Source of the DNA: Ceratotherium simum simum
Taxonomy: Eukaryota; Chordata; Mammalia; Perissodactyla; Rhinocerotidae
Assembly (NCBI RefSeq): GCF_000283155.1
Contig: NW_004454210.1
Location: forward strand, 6,604,765-6,668,764
Reading direction: 5' to 3'
Length of the DNA stretch: 64,000 nucleotides
The notes under the pieces are model-generated. The model saw nothing but the letters and a program-made list of their open reading frames with translations. It was not told where the DNA came from and did no database searches. A program made the translations under genes and the position numbers. Numbering within the stretch: position 1 is the stretch's first letter; every line of letters starts with the position of its first letter. Below are positions 47,656-61,990 of this stretch, piece after piece.

Positions 47656-50600
47656 TAGAGACACGTTATAATTTTATATAGCCCTTTAGTCAATTTTTTT
47701 CTTCAGCTGTTAACAGGACAGAATGATCCAATGTCAAAATAGCCGAGCAATTAATAGACCATTTTTTTAAAAACATGAAAAAAATAACATTAGGTAGGCA
47801 GCAGATAATCTCATTTCTTTTTTGAAATGAAATCAAGTCATTTTTGTAGAGTTTCTCCTTCAAGAAGTTTGGAAACTGCCTTTTCAAACTTCTATGAACT
47901 CCAATAGAAATCATCTCCACTCATTGACCTTTCTTAGAATAAGTGTTCCTGCTAACAGACTACACCTCCTGGCCTCTGGATGTCCCAAGAACTTCGTAGG
48001 ACACGAAATTCTCAGAGGTCATTTGTGTCAAGGGAGAGCACATGGGCTCTGCAGGGATGCTAGCAACAAAGTTACTGTGCGAGATAAAAAATGATCACAG
48101 AATATTAAGAACTGAAATGCAAAGACACCTAAAAGGTTAAGTTCATATGTATTGTCCCATTGTTTCCTGATGAGATAATACCTGGCGGACATTCAAATAC
48201 AAGTAGTTATTTAAGTCAAACTAAAGTTCTCTATTTCAGAATATTTTGAATAATATATTATAAAACCAAGTAATGTGTGTCTCATTTAAACATCAACTAA
48301 TTTAGGGTGTTTGCATTTATAATATCAAGTTATTTGAGGTCTATCTTTTCTTTATAGTATTCAAAGATAGAGCAATACATCTTGTTTGGGGACCCACACT
48401 CACTGGGCTATAATTTGCTGAGCCAAGGCATTTTGCAATGGCAAGAAAAAACAAGGACTAAAGTGTCTAAAATGTTAAAAAAATTGCCTGGCATAACTCT
48501 TTCAGCTACTTGTTTGCTCTCAGAGGCTTTCCACAGGCCCACCAAGAAACAGGTGTCTTATCTGAGTTCCCGAGGGCTCTCTTCTCTTGACACACTGAGG
48601 TAAGCATCAAGTCCATTGAGATGAACCAACTTTACCAAGCTCAGGACCCTGCAGATGAAGGGACAAGCAGTGTTGAAACACCAGCACCCTTGTCAGTTGC
48701 AGTCATTTTGGTGTGAATCCGCACAATCCCTATCATTACTACCTTGGAGCCTTAATAAAATAATTTTTGATACCTCATGGCATTTGTTATACCGCAGGTA
48801 AGCTTGGGCCGTGACCAAGAGGGTTTCTTGACCCGAGCAACAGGCCATTGCAGTGTGGTCTCCACTATTTGGTTACCCTCCGGCATGGGTTTACTTCAGC
48901 AGAAACAGAAAAATTAGAGCCCTGAACATAGCTGTTTAGGGGATTAAAAGGATCAGTTTTCCCCACTGGGATTGGTACAGATGGTGGGGGTTCATTTTCC
49001 TACAGAAAAATGCCCAAGTAGGTAGGAACATATATGCACACAGTCATACTCACGCTTTCATAAGCAAGACTGAGATGTGATGGGAGTGTTTCCAGTTAAG
49101 TCAAACAAAGTATCCTAAATTCCATGACATATAGATTTACTTCTACTGGCAAAGCAACCAACCAACCAAACCAAACCAAAACACTGGAATCCTTTCTAAA
49201 ACGAAACCATCTGATTTTCTCTCCGTCAAAACTTCATACTTTACAGCAAAGGATCTTCACTAGGAATCTTAAACATTGAGAGTAAAAAGCCAAGCTTATA
49301 TTATATAAAATTCCTAAGGGTTGGGCTGAGTTAGTTTAAAAAATACACTCACACATATCTACAGGATGCTCCAATTTTAATCTGAAAGATAAATTGAAAA
49401 GGAGCAGTTGCATATTCATTGACTGGGTTTGATAGTTTATCTTCAAAAATATATCACCACTAAGAGGAACCAGAAGAAGACATGATATTGATATATGTTT
49501 TGAAGTATAAATGGCTGGCTAGTGTTCAAACAGTTATGTGCATCAGCAACCATCAACTTAATAAATTGTGCTTATACGGGCATTTTGTTTTGAACCTAAT
49601 CCTTTATTTAATTAGCCCAATTAAGAGTATACCAGAAAACCAACCCACAATGTATTTTAACTTAGCCTTGGAAATAAAAGGAGAATTTTAGAATAATCTG
49701 ACAAATTGCCAGCCAGACTCTACACGAGTCCTTTTTATAAGGCGCCAATCGTCAGTGAAATGAAAAAACCGTTTGAGCACAAAAATCTCCATCACACCCC
49801 GAAAATAACATAGGGCCCCAGTCAGAGCTCATTTGCTTATTAGTCCTGTGTATCTGGATACATGGGCAATTTTAAAGTTGGACGTTTGTTTTTACTTTTG
49901 AATATTGTTTTCCCCCATGCCTCCTCATGAACCGACTATAATTACGCCAGGTCAGAGGTGCATAACTATGATGAGGAAGAAAGGCTGGGGCAGGGGAAGG
50001 AAAGGGAAAGGCTGGGTGTGTGAAGGCTGGGAGAGCTCTGCCAGGTCACTAATGGCCTCTGGGGCAACAACTTGGAGAACAGGCTGATGCTTCTCCTTTG
50101 ATCTTCTAATTCACAATGATCATTAGTATTAACTCCGATTCTTCTGGGTGAAGAATTCCAGCTGTAGCCTTTTCAGTTTACCTGACCTAAGAAAATTCAT
50201 CACCCATCCCATTAGGATTTCAATAACCAGCTAAGAAAAAGAAAAAAGCAGTTGCCCCAGAATCTGGAAACTTCCTGCTTCATTATTAAAAAAAAGTTTA
50301 TACGATGTATATCACAGAAGAATGAAGGCCTTCCAGTATTATCCCCAGGTAATTAAACAATCTATTCCATTTTCCTCCTGAGACAGATGATTCTCCATTG
50401 AGTAAAAAATAGTCAGGGTCCTATCTAATCAAAGTTGAAATATGCTATCTCCAAAGTAACAGAGATCTTTTAAAATTAAGATAGAGGGATTTGTTATCCA
50501 AGCCTGGGATAGTTTCGGCAAAGCCTAGCTCTGACCCATCATCATTATTAAAGCCTGTGAAGGTGAGCGGCAACTACATGTAAGGGGAAAAGTCATAACT

Positions 50601-51664
50601 ATAAAGATATTTTTCTTATAGATTTAAGAGGACTCATTTTTGACATGGTACATGGATATCTGAAAGGAAAAATAATCTTCTCACTCCTTCATACTAGTTT
50701 TAAAGCATCTTAATTTAATAATATAACTGCAGACAACATGTAGTGAAGAAGGAATCAAAGTTAGCTCCTATCTCCACCAACCACCTTCCTTGGGTCAGGA
50801 ATATGAACATGAAGATATGTTATGACTAGTTTGAAGGAGGGATTGTCTTTCTCAAATACTTTGTGCTACCCTGATTGACATTTCAGGCAAGAGTTTGAGA
50901 ACATAGTCTTCCTGCCCCACTACCTTCTTAGGATTCATGGTAGCTGAAAGGTGCTAGCTTGTAAGGCACCATAAGAATTGTCACTGTTAAAATTGGTAAA
51001 GTATAGAGGTGAGGGAAAGAAAGAGAAATAGAAATGGGAGGAGAGGAGCAAATTCCATCTATTACCTACCCACTTGCCTACGTACGATTCTTCTATCTGC
51101 CTTCTGACCTTTCACTCACCTTGATCAACAGAATGGGTTATCTGGATACCAAGTAGAAGTACAATTTCACTGTAACAATAATTCATAATGTTTAGAAAGC
51201 AATTCTTCCAAAATCACAAGCAGAGATATGACACTAAGATGTATCCAAGAGATCTTGTTACCAAAAGCAAAACCAATGAAACAACATCTGTCTCTTCTAG
51301 AGCATTCAATTCCCAATTCAATTCCATTTACTCCATCCTTAGAGTGGCGGACCCGCAGGGCACTTTTCATCTAATAGTGTTTCTATGGAAACGCCATTCT
51401 CAACCTGGAAGATTCTACAACCCCTCACTTTGGCTTTATCCACATTGAGATGAAAGTCTTATAAATCAGAGATCTAGACATAAATTTGGCCATAGACAAA
51501 AATATATATATTTTCCAGGCTAGAAGTTCACAAAAAGAAAGAAAACAAAACAAAATAGCAAAATATGTGTATCTGACTTAGAAATAGAGTTTGTCTCTGT
51601 TGTACCCAATGGCTCCTCAAGATCAGTGAAAGGATGGGGAATCCAAGACAATGTGAAGGAAGAT

Positions 51665-51716
51665 CAATTCACCTTCAGGATTATCCCCCCCAATTCACCT
51701 TCAGGGTCACCTCCCC
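51665..51716. repeat. 26-bp direct tandem duplication, two diverged copies
   Basis: The word caattcaccttcagg recurs 26 bp apart (51665 and 51691), each followed by a C-rich segment. A local duplication. Confidence 0.75.
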
Positions 51717-54700
51717 TACTAGTCAATGCCAAATGTGTCACTCCTTGAACGGTTTCTTTACCTGAATCTGCAGTATGCGTTTTAACAACCTTCACTCTCC
51801 CTAACTTCCAGGATTCCTAGGACACATAGCAGCTCTATGTAGGAAAATATGTCACTGCATATTTTAAATAAGAACCATATTAACTGCTTTTCTATTTAGA
51901 TTATATTTAAAACTGCAGTATGTTAGAGTAGGAAAACAAAAAGAAAAAAGACCCTTGATTTTTACCTTAAACATTGTATTTATTCCTTCTCCTCATTTTC
52001 ACTAGGCTCTTAGGCACATATTTTTGTAACACTATGCAGCAAAATAACCTTTACTATGCACAACACATTCAGCTTAAACATTATGACATAGTAGGTTATA
52101 TTTACAGTTGGAATAATGCCCTTAAGAAGGAAAAAGAAACCTTGATGTGGCATATGCCCCTAATTGTGACTATATAGTGACTCACCACAAATATTAAGTA
52201 CTTTTTAATTGTTTGCAATAATGTCTTCAGGCAAATGCAAGCATTTCTATTAATAAATGCTTTTATTTTCTTTCCAATTCTCTCTTGTGATCTAAATAAT
52301 GTCAGTCATTCTTTTCAATTCCAGGGAATAGTTTCTTTAAAGAGATCTTCTCTAGTTATCAAAACAGGCAAATGTCCAACTAGGTCTAAGCTGGAAATTT
52401 ACATCACTGAAATTTCCTCTTACCCCATAATCACCAAAGTTTAAGACCCATTTCCTTTTTCTTTTAGTGTTTTCATTACACACAAGTATGTCCAGTTTAG
52501 CTTGCTAGAGACTGTGAGTCCAAGAATGAAGCTTTAGTTCTCTCTTTGGAGTAGTAAAATGTGCTACTGATTAAATCTACCTGTGGATAACTACAGAACA
52601 GCACATTTTTCTTATGCAGCTGGGGTGCAAATCCAGAAAGGTTTTTTTTTTCCAGGCCTATTCTACTCCTCTAACACACAAATGCTTGAAAGCCCTTTCA
52701 AAGGCAGATTTTTTTTTTAATTGAATAAACTCAATGAAAAGGTTGACCCATTTATTTGAAAAAGAAAAAAACCCCAGCAATTTGCTTTCAAAAAGGTGTG
52801 TGAGGTTTTATAATATGTCTTTTGGCATCTAAAAGATTAGTTTTTACAATTTGCTAATAAATTGTTATTGCTATTGTTCTAATTAGCCAGAGTTTCAATT
52901 GCTCTTTTATATCTAGCAAGATTTCAGGAAGGATTTTCTGGATAAGTTGCATTAATTATATAGCAAGAATGTGATCATTTAAAATTTGTACACAGTCTTC
53001 CAAATGAATTGTGCATCCCTAAAGACCTCTCAGAACTTGAAATAAGGTTGCTAAAGGATTAGTACTGAGATGTCAGTAGTTACTTACATTTGGACAAATA
53101 ACAACAAAATTCTCTTTAAACTCTATAAGTTTTTCCCTAGAATTTATTATAATCAGCTCCTGATTATTGACCTAAGCAGTCTGTGCATTCCTTTAAGAAG
53201 TATAACAAGACAAGGAGAAGGGTGTTCCTTGTAACTGGAGATCTATTTGCTCTTGCAGTTAGAGAAGAGGAAGGGAATCTTTTTCAATGGGGGAAGGAGA
53301 GAGGGAGAAAATTTAAATATATCTCCTAACTTTGCTTTTTATATGATATTATGAGAGCATTTGCTTTTTAGAGACTGTTATTAATATCAATATTTTTTGT
53401 ATGAGCAGATGGCAGTGGAGTGGGGAAGGAGTGTGGGAATATCCAATGGAAACCATAAGGCACCTTCTCTGAGCATTCACAGAAAGCCAGGGAGACATGG
53501 ACAAATGGGTTTCCCTTCCAGGGTAGCGGTTCAGGCCAGCACAGACCCCAAAACTGAAGGAAATTAGCCAGACCTCAAGAAACCAGGCAGTTCATGAATA
53601 ATTTCTATTACAATTGTCCCAGTAACAATTGGACCACAAAAAGCATTGCAATGCAGGTAAAATCATGCTGGCTGTTAAAAAGTTTTTTGTTTTGTTTTTT
53701 TTTAAAGAAGATAATATAGCTCTCTGCAAGGTTCTTCACAAGGGTATGACCTAGAAAACCAGGAAATCTGGTGGATGAATAAAAGAACTTGCTTCTCTCT
53801 CTCCTGATTCTGTCTGAACCAATATTTGATTATATTTTATTCAGGGGGACCTCAGCTTCAAGTAAAGCCAAAGCTACTTGTAGATTGAGATGGAGGCTGA
53901 TGAAATCTATTCATTATTTCTGTTAGTACAGGAAATAGAAATAGTCTGGTGGTGACTTCAGGGTCGACTTGATTTTGTCCCCTCCCCCGACTCATCCTCC
54001 AGATCAGGTTAGCTGGTTACCTCTGGTGATGAAATATCAGCGTGGCTTCATCAGCACTTTTGATCAATTCTCACTTCTTATGTCCTGCTGACTTTAAATG
54101 CCATACTATTTATTTTGCATGCTACCCCCTCTAGACTCTAGTCCTCCCCCTCCCCTTCAGTAGTGGTTGGAGATCCTCAGTAGCAAACTTGCACAAGGCA
54201 GGTCTCAAACTATCCCCACATCTATGCACCAAATGTCAGATAAGTAATGGCACCCAATCAGGTTTTAGGCAAACCTAACATGACGTTAAAATCAGCTAAA
54301 CAATCTAAATCAACTACCTACCAGCACTAACCAACCTCCCAAACTGATTCCAAAACCATCAGCATAGTCTAGGTACTGTTTGGAATCAACATGGGAAGAA
54401 GAGAAGGGAGGGAACTGTTTTTTTAGTGACTCCTGCTGCTCTCAGGTTTTATTTTATTCATGGACACTGAAAAATCTGGATTAATTTATACCATCGAGTG
54501 TTATGGGAGGCACAGCCTCTATCCAGAGGAGCAGGACCAGCATGGCCCTGGACATCCTCTGTTATCTCCCTATATCAGTACAAGTCACTGAGGAACATGG
54601 CTTTGAGAGTAGGCAAGGGTGTGAAGGTCAACAGGTCTGGACACATTCATGACAATGCAGAATTAACTTTGATACTTAAGAAAAAGAAATGACTTTAAGA

Positions 54701-55724
54701 AAAGCAAACTATGCTAAAAGTAGTAACATAAAAGGCTTGCTCCTGACATTTTTTAAAAAGCCAAGATTTCTAACATTCATTCATCTTAGGCTGGATTATG
54801 CTACCTACCTGTCTAAATGCATCCTTGTCCCCAATCCTGACAGTTCCCCTGGTCAACAATTTTGCTGATTTTTAAACTATTATTTTACCCATAAATTTTC
54901 ATTTTGTCTTCTTCCTTAGATGTCATTAAGTCAGTATGCACTTACAAAAATATCCACCAAAATATTATGATTGTAAATATTTTGAACATGAAATTCATTC
55001 AGAATAATAACCAAACAAAACAAATCCCTCGGTGGCATAAAGCCCCACATCTCCAGTTTCACATCTCCAGGAGAATTCCTGCAGTGAAAACAGCAATACT
55101 CACACAGACAATATAAACTGTTACTCTGCTTGAAAAGTCACAGGGGACTGCACAGGAAGAGCTGACTTTATATTGCTGTTTTCCTTTACAGTTCTAAATA
55201 CGGGGACAACTTTCACTGGACAGCTCTGACTCAGATGAACGTTTTGTAATGGCAGCCAGTGCATTCAAACCACTGAAAAGCAAATTACGTGAGCATCTTG
55301 CCATTGCGACAAGATTTCACTTTTTGTGGACCATTCGCTATAAAGGTCTGCTAAAGCATTAGAAGAAATTAAGTCCTTGTCTCTTGAGTTTGTCTTACTT
55401 TCTTCTTAGCGAGAGCTGGTTCTAAGCACTTAAGAGTCACACTGACAAAAGCAACATCATTAACACACATACTTAAAGTCAAGTGCACATGAACTCCTAA
55501 ACTTTATAACGTATGAAAATTAACAAAATTACAATATCGAACTTCAAATAAAACTCCTCATTTGGGGTACGAATCTAGGAAACAAGTGCTAACACTTTTG
55601 TAAAAATTTTGGGAACACAGTGATTTATGAAATATTTCAAGTCCAAAGGGATCATTTTTCCCTCCTTTTTTTTTTTCTATCAAAACTGGTTCATTGTCCA
55701 TATTTAGTTTACATATGTCATTTA

Positions 55725-55898
<174 letters not shown>

Positions 55899-57569
55899 TC
55901 AAATTTTGACTGATGCTACCTTGACACGCTTTATTCAAATAGAATGCCTTTGGATATAAACAAAACCAAAAGAGCAATATAAATGATTAATAGTTTATTT
56001 GCTACTTTTTTTTTTTTAAGACAAAGAGAAAGAACAAGGCCTAGGCTCAAAAGTAGTCAAATCTAAGGAATTTCTTCTAAAGAACAGTGTGAAAGGTCAA
56101 AGGGAATGGAGGAAACTATCCAATGTCTTTCGTTGCTTTGTTGTGATGGTAATTATTCAGCTGCGTATAGCTCAGATGTGTTAAGTGCAATTCCTACTGG
56201 GGAGTTAAATATGGTGGCAGCCATTAGCAGAGGTGCTGTCCCTGCCTGGGTATTCAAATCCCACATACAGTCATTGATGTCAACTTGTGAGAAGATGCAT
56301 GTAAGATATCAACTATTTCCACAAGTGATCTATCTTAAGACTAAAGTAGGCCATGGAAATGTAGGTAATCCATCATATAAGCAGTTTGACATAGGAATGC
56401 TTCAAATAGGATGTAATCTCTCTTGTCATAGAAAGAGAGCACCAAATTTAGTAAGGGAAAAACTCCCGAAATAGTTTTTTAATTAGAAAACAATTACTAT
56501 TTAAATCAAATAAAGGGATGTTAAATTAACAGTCAGTTGGACTTGTACTACCCTAATAATCCAGACAGTTTCTAAAATTTCTTCTAGATTTAAATTTTTC
56601 TCACTGAAATATCACCTGCCTATACATTCCTGTATATTGAATCCTATTTTTCCACTGATTTTTGGTATAACATTTAAGTCACATCTTCTAGAAAATATTT
56701 TGGCTCTGTGACACAATAAAATAAAAAATGTAATGTTTCTTTACAATGCCATATTTAACAAGACAAAAAATGAAATTTCAGCCCATATAATCACAGGATC
56801 CAAAATAAGTCATAAGATACAAATGGAAAGTAAGCTCTTTGTGTTTTGGCAAAAAAGTCAAAAGGAAAAACAACATGGGGGAAACTCACTACACTAAAAA
56901 GCAGCTTCTTCTGTCAAACACTTCTCCATCTGGTGCCCCAGCTCTCGTGGAAGCTACTGGCTTTTAGAAGTTTGATCTGGATCCAGAAAGAAGAGCTATA
57001 GTGGCAAGGCTTAGCAATGAGGTGACAAATGTCCCTGAGAGCACATTCACTGGGTCATGTAAGTCATTGGAGAACAGACTACATGGCCCCAAAGAACTGG
57101 TAATTTGGTAAGACAGAATTCCCGGGGACTGTACATTGGAACTAGCCTCAGATTCATTTACATCGCTTCATGAATTTCTGCATTCCTTATCTCTGTTACC
57201 TAAATATCCTACATACAGAAAGAATTCTCTGGTTTGATTTCACTTATTTCCGTCTAATCTACAGTAGTTATGTTGCCATTAACCAATTGTTCTTAACAGC
57301 TCCCTCAGGAGATTTCCCTTAGCCCCCCAAAATAAAATTGCGCCAAAATTGCCTTGACTTGTACTAAGTGAAAGTTTAAAAACTTTATTGGGTGAGGAAC
57401 AGCCTATTTTCAATATTTCTGCTGTGATTACAGCATAGGCCACACATACAAAACTTTTGCAGAACTTTTCTGAGTTTAATTTTTTATCAATTTAAAATCC
57501 ATCATTTTATCGTATTTAAAATCTATGTATTTTGTTAAAGTTCGACAGAATCATACCTGTGTTCTCACT

Positions 57570-57760
57570 GGAAAAGATTGTAGAGACCCACAATTACAAA
57601 GCCCTCATCGTATCAAGGAAGAAAGTGCCCGTGTTCCTGTTGGGTGACTTGTCCAAGGTCACATAGCTGGGATGGGACCGGTGGGCCTGTGCTGGACCAG
57701 ACACCCACATCCCTAAATGAATGCTCCTTCCACACCCCACCACGCTCTTTATTTTCATAA
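57570..57760 (-). repeat. MIR-like ancient SINE fragment
   Basis: Contains gtgacttgtccaaggtcaca and tagctgggatgggaccggtg, then tgaatgctccttccacaccc, matching the order of the AAGGTCACACAGCT core and its flank in old SINEs. Confidence 0.5.
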
Positions 57761-58079
57761 CCAAGTGTTTTATAAGGTGTCCCCTTGGATTTGCCTAATA
57801 AATTCTTTGAAAGTCCAGTATTTAAAGAGGCTTTTTATTCAGAGAAGCAATTCACCATATAAAATAACAATTCATTAAAGAAACATGAGAAAAGAAAACA
57901 ACTCAACAGCATTTAAAATTTCAATGGGCTAATCCACTTTCAATATGCAAAAGATAACCCAGGAAAAGAAACATATTACTTGATCACTGATTAAAAATGA
58001 AAAGCTCCTAACCTAACAACACAGTTTTTCACCACCTCTCCATGATTGTTTTCCACCTTAAAAAAAAAATAGCCTTTCT

Positions 58080-60560
58080 ATCCATCTCAAAACCCCTTCA
58101 GATTAATTTAGCAGGCAATGCCTAGTGCCTGCCTCGGAGAGAATTCATTGATAATTTATGGAAATATCTACTATAATCCAGCGGAGATGACTTTTTTCCA
58201 GCTTTGTGCATCAATAGATAATCAAGGCCTTAAAGCAGCCTTAGCTTCCCATTACCTCAGGCAAAAGAATTCCTGAAAGCGTGCCTTGAGGGCACCTGAA
58301 TTATATACTCCATTAGGAGAGGAAGGCTTTCTGCATTCCTTGTGTAACACTCACCAGAACCTTTCCTGTTTATTTCTGCTGTATGAAAGCAGAAGCATTA
58401 GGAACAGAATTTTTTAAGTGAAGACTTATGTAGATACAATGGAGAAACCTTTCAAGCAGGAGCCAGATCACCCCCTTCAGTCCCTGGCAGTGACCTCTCC
58501 CGAATAAAAGGTTTCTATTACATCATTAGCTCAAGCCAAAAACAGCCTTGGCTTAATGCACAGTTTGTTCTTCCTACTGTTTTTAGGCAAATACAGCTAC
58601 TCTACTCCCATCTGGGAGGGAAATTACACTGCTGGGTTGTAATCTAAGACAAGATTTTCATTGGAAGCAAATGCTTTCAATCCAGTGTAAATACTGGTGC
58701 ATGTTCAGAAAAGCCTAAAACAATAAACCTTGCTCCTTCCCGACACAAGTTAGGGAAATGGAGAAGATGGGGAAGGAGAAGAGCATAATAAAACAGACGA
58801 TTCTAAAAGCAAACACTTTCATAGATTTTAATAAATTGTTTAACCTCTTCCACTTTCTAAAATTGAAAATTGATCTTCAAAACGTCTCAACATCAGATGA
58901 ATGTCTAAATGGTCGATTGTACCTTTCGCATTTCCATTCACTCTGCAATTTGATACAGTCACCTCGATGCGGTCTCCGGAGGATTTATTTCCTTTTTTTA
59001 TTTTTAAGATCACTAAACAAACTTGGAGAACCGCCGGCCGACCACATGGCAGCAGGCAGCCGCTCTGAACCACATTTGTAAAGTGTGAGCAGTGACTTCA
59101 TTCCTGGAGCTGACTTCTCCTGCTGCCAAATGAAGGCGAACTGAAAAGGTGGAAATAATCATAAAAATGATGCTAGTCCATAAACAAGCTTACAGCCTCA
59201 TTAGGACAGCAGTAGGCTCCGGTGGGTGATTTATGCTCGTTTTGCTGATGCTATGAGGAAATGCCATAGGGCGACTTGAGCCAATTGCTAATGGTTTCTG
59301 ACAGCTTCTTAGCAACTAGTGCAAGCAACGTTGTGGCGTTTGCTAGTGACAGAAACCGAAAATGTCATATTATCTGCCCATGTGTCATGAAGTCCGTGTG
59401 GCAATTAACTAGCAGGCCAGTGACTGAGGGGCCAGAGGCTCCTGAAAATGGCCTTTGGCTATGCAGAGGCAGCCGACGCTGAGCGCAGACTGGCTGCATT
59501 TATGCAACATTCTAATGTAGAAATCCACTTCCTTGTGACTTCCCCGGCTCTGATGAGGCCGGGCCACTCACATCCCTTTTTCCCCCTCACTGAAGGGAAA
59601 GTCTGGGTTCCTATGTCTCTAGGCACTGGCTCTGGAGTTATCAGAAGACTCTAAAGTGATCTGCTTTGATATGATTATCCCAATGGCCCCTTAATTGGCA
59701 ATATCTGGTTCTGTGCTTTTTGGATGCTGGATTCAAAGGTGCTAGCTATTTTCCTGCTCTCCCACAAATTAGTCTAAGAGGATTTAAGATCACTGAAGCA
59801 GACTCATTGCCTGTCAGATCGCTAGGAGCAGAGGAACTGTGCAGCAACAAGACACTATTTTAAAAACACCAGGTTTCTAACAAGCAGGGGGAGAATCTTG
59901 GCCACACTTTTCAGTTTCCGAGCTATCAAAACCATGCACTATACGTCAAACTGTCAAACCTTTCAGCGTGGGCCATTTGCCCTTTCAAATAATATTTAAG
60001 AATTGTTTTTACAAAATTTTATAGGCCATGGTCTAGTGAAAGAGGCCAACCAACAAAGAAAGGAATTTGTACTACAGTTCGTCTACGGACAATTTCTTGT
60101 GAGACCTTGGCCTGTCCCTGCGGAGCAAGGCAGGTGACCTGTGGCAGCTCCCAGGCTGTCAGAGAGCTCAGATTTCAAACACGCTCAACTCAAACATCCC
60201 GAGTCGCCTATTTAAGCATGCCCAGGCAGTTAGACTGGGCTATCTCGTGCCTTTCAAGGCAGGATAAAGCCGCATTTATCGTATTCAGGCCATTCAATGG
60301 GTCAGACTGACCGTGTCAGCAGGGGCTCCTCTCCGGCAGGTCAAAGCCCTGCTCCCATTTTTCTCTCCCTACGAACTCCCTCTCTCCCCCCAGGGCTGCC
60401 ATTCCCAAAAACCTGTTCCGGGTGAGGCAAAAACAAAACTCCAAAAAGCGCCTAAGATTTACATCACAACTGATCGGAACTTCCCGTGTCAGTGCGCCAG
60501 CAGGTATAAATAAAATGGGTTGTCTGTCAGAGGGTTCTTTATGCCATAGAGGCAAAACTC
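58080..60560. other. Repeat-free block in intron 7, candidate conserved element(s)
   Basis: About 2.5 kb without recognisable interspersed repeats, with higher GC than its surroundings in several segments. It contains HOX/PBX-like words (ttgataatttatgg near 58149, gtgatttatgctcg near 59226) and MEIS half-sites (ctgtcag, ctgacag). No consistent coding frame. Regulatory function is inferred only. Confidence 0.3.
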
Positions 60561-61374
60561 CTAATTAGGGATATGAACGTTCAACTGCCAGGGTAAATGT
60601 ACGTGTCAGGTTGTGGATCCTCTTGTTTTGCTAGAAGCCAGGCTGGAAGCCAGCCCGGCTTCAAGACTACTTCATTTACAATTTTGTATTGAGATTCCAT
60701 AGTTTCAGGCCATGTTCTCTCCTTAACCTTTACTTTTCTCCTCTCCAAGCATTTAGGAATAGAGTGTCTGTCCCAAAAAATGTACCTAGACTCAAAAATC
60801 AAGGCCATTTATAATCTTGTCTTTCGATATTGAGTAGATTCTACCGTGTCTTGAAAGTTGTCAAAAGTCAATTCAGAAGCGTGTGTATGAATGTATAGCT
60901 CATGTTGTAAGATGGCTAAATTTCCACCCAAATAGGAACATCGTTGCATATTCTGATTGCCAACAAAAAGGAAGCTCAACATTTAAGGGTTTCTTTTTTT
61001 CTCTCGTCTCTTTCCTCACATAGCACATCTACATGAGAGAATGTGACATTTCACCCCTTAAATAGTACGTAGAACATTGCTGTCTTCCTGGTGGCTGCTG
61101 GTGCAAACACCCCGTCAGTATGGAGAGGTCAAGTTGCCTTTGTAGTGGAGCCTCTGGGTGTGCCCGATGTCCAGGTTGCTAGGAAAAACGTAAAAACTAC
61201 TCCAAACCCACTTCTCCAAATCATGGCTGTGTCTACTCAACTAGAAGTCAGATGGGATAATGTTTCTGTGTTATGTTAAGAGGATAAATGGTGAGAATTA
61301 TAGACAACCCTTTCTCAGCAACCAGCTAGAATACTTCAGAGGTTTGAAGGAGGTATTTTGTCTTCATTAAGAAT

Positions 61375-61990
61375 GCATAATAGCTGCCAGAATGATTTTT
61401 CTAAAACACATATCTGATCATATAGCCCTGGCACTTAAAATCCTTCTGTGGCTACCCTTTGCCTTCAGGTAGAGGTCACACTTTTTAGCCTGGCATGGAA
61501 GGTCTTTCATAATCTCTCTCCCTGGCATATTTCCAGCCTATTTTCTGCTGAGTCCCCGTGTGCACTGGCACTCACCGGACCACCGGAGTCCTGAGCCTAC
61601 AAGAGTTCTCACCTCACACACTGCTCTCTCTCAATGCTCATTGTGTTTCTCTCTGCTTGTCCCTTTCCCTGTAGCATCCTTCCCTTCCCTCCCCCAACAG
61701 TGTACCAAATTCCTTGGTGAACTTTGAGGCTCAGCTCAACTGCTGTCTCCTATAAGAAGCATTTACTGGACTCCAGCTGATTAGTGACCCCCTCCTCCCT
61801 AATCCTGAGTGATTTTTCTTCTCCTGATGTTCCTCCATCCAAACACACATTGTGCTCTACCAGGACTGTTGGTTTCCACGCATGTCCCCTCGACTCGATT
61901 ACAGGGTCTGTCAGAGGGAGATCGGTCAAACTGCTGTAACAAACCGTTGTTACCCCAGTATCCAGGTTATAAACTTGTCAATTGCTTATT
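61375..61990 (+). repeat. L2 LINE 3' end
   Basis: Clear forward L2: ccagaatgatttttctaaaa, cacatatctgatcatatagc, aaaatccttctgtggctacc, gcctggcatggaaggtcttt, tttgaggctcagctcaactg and the terminal cttattaaatgaatgcgtga. It accounts for the 83-codon frame here. Confidence 0.85.

Noticed and set aside
56106..56474. 122-codon plus-strand frame just upstream of exon 8
   Set aside because: No recognisable domain, antisense to MEIS1, and no splice or promoter context; consistent with chance.
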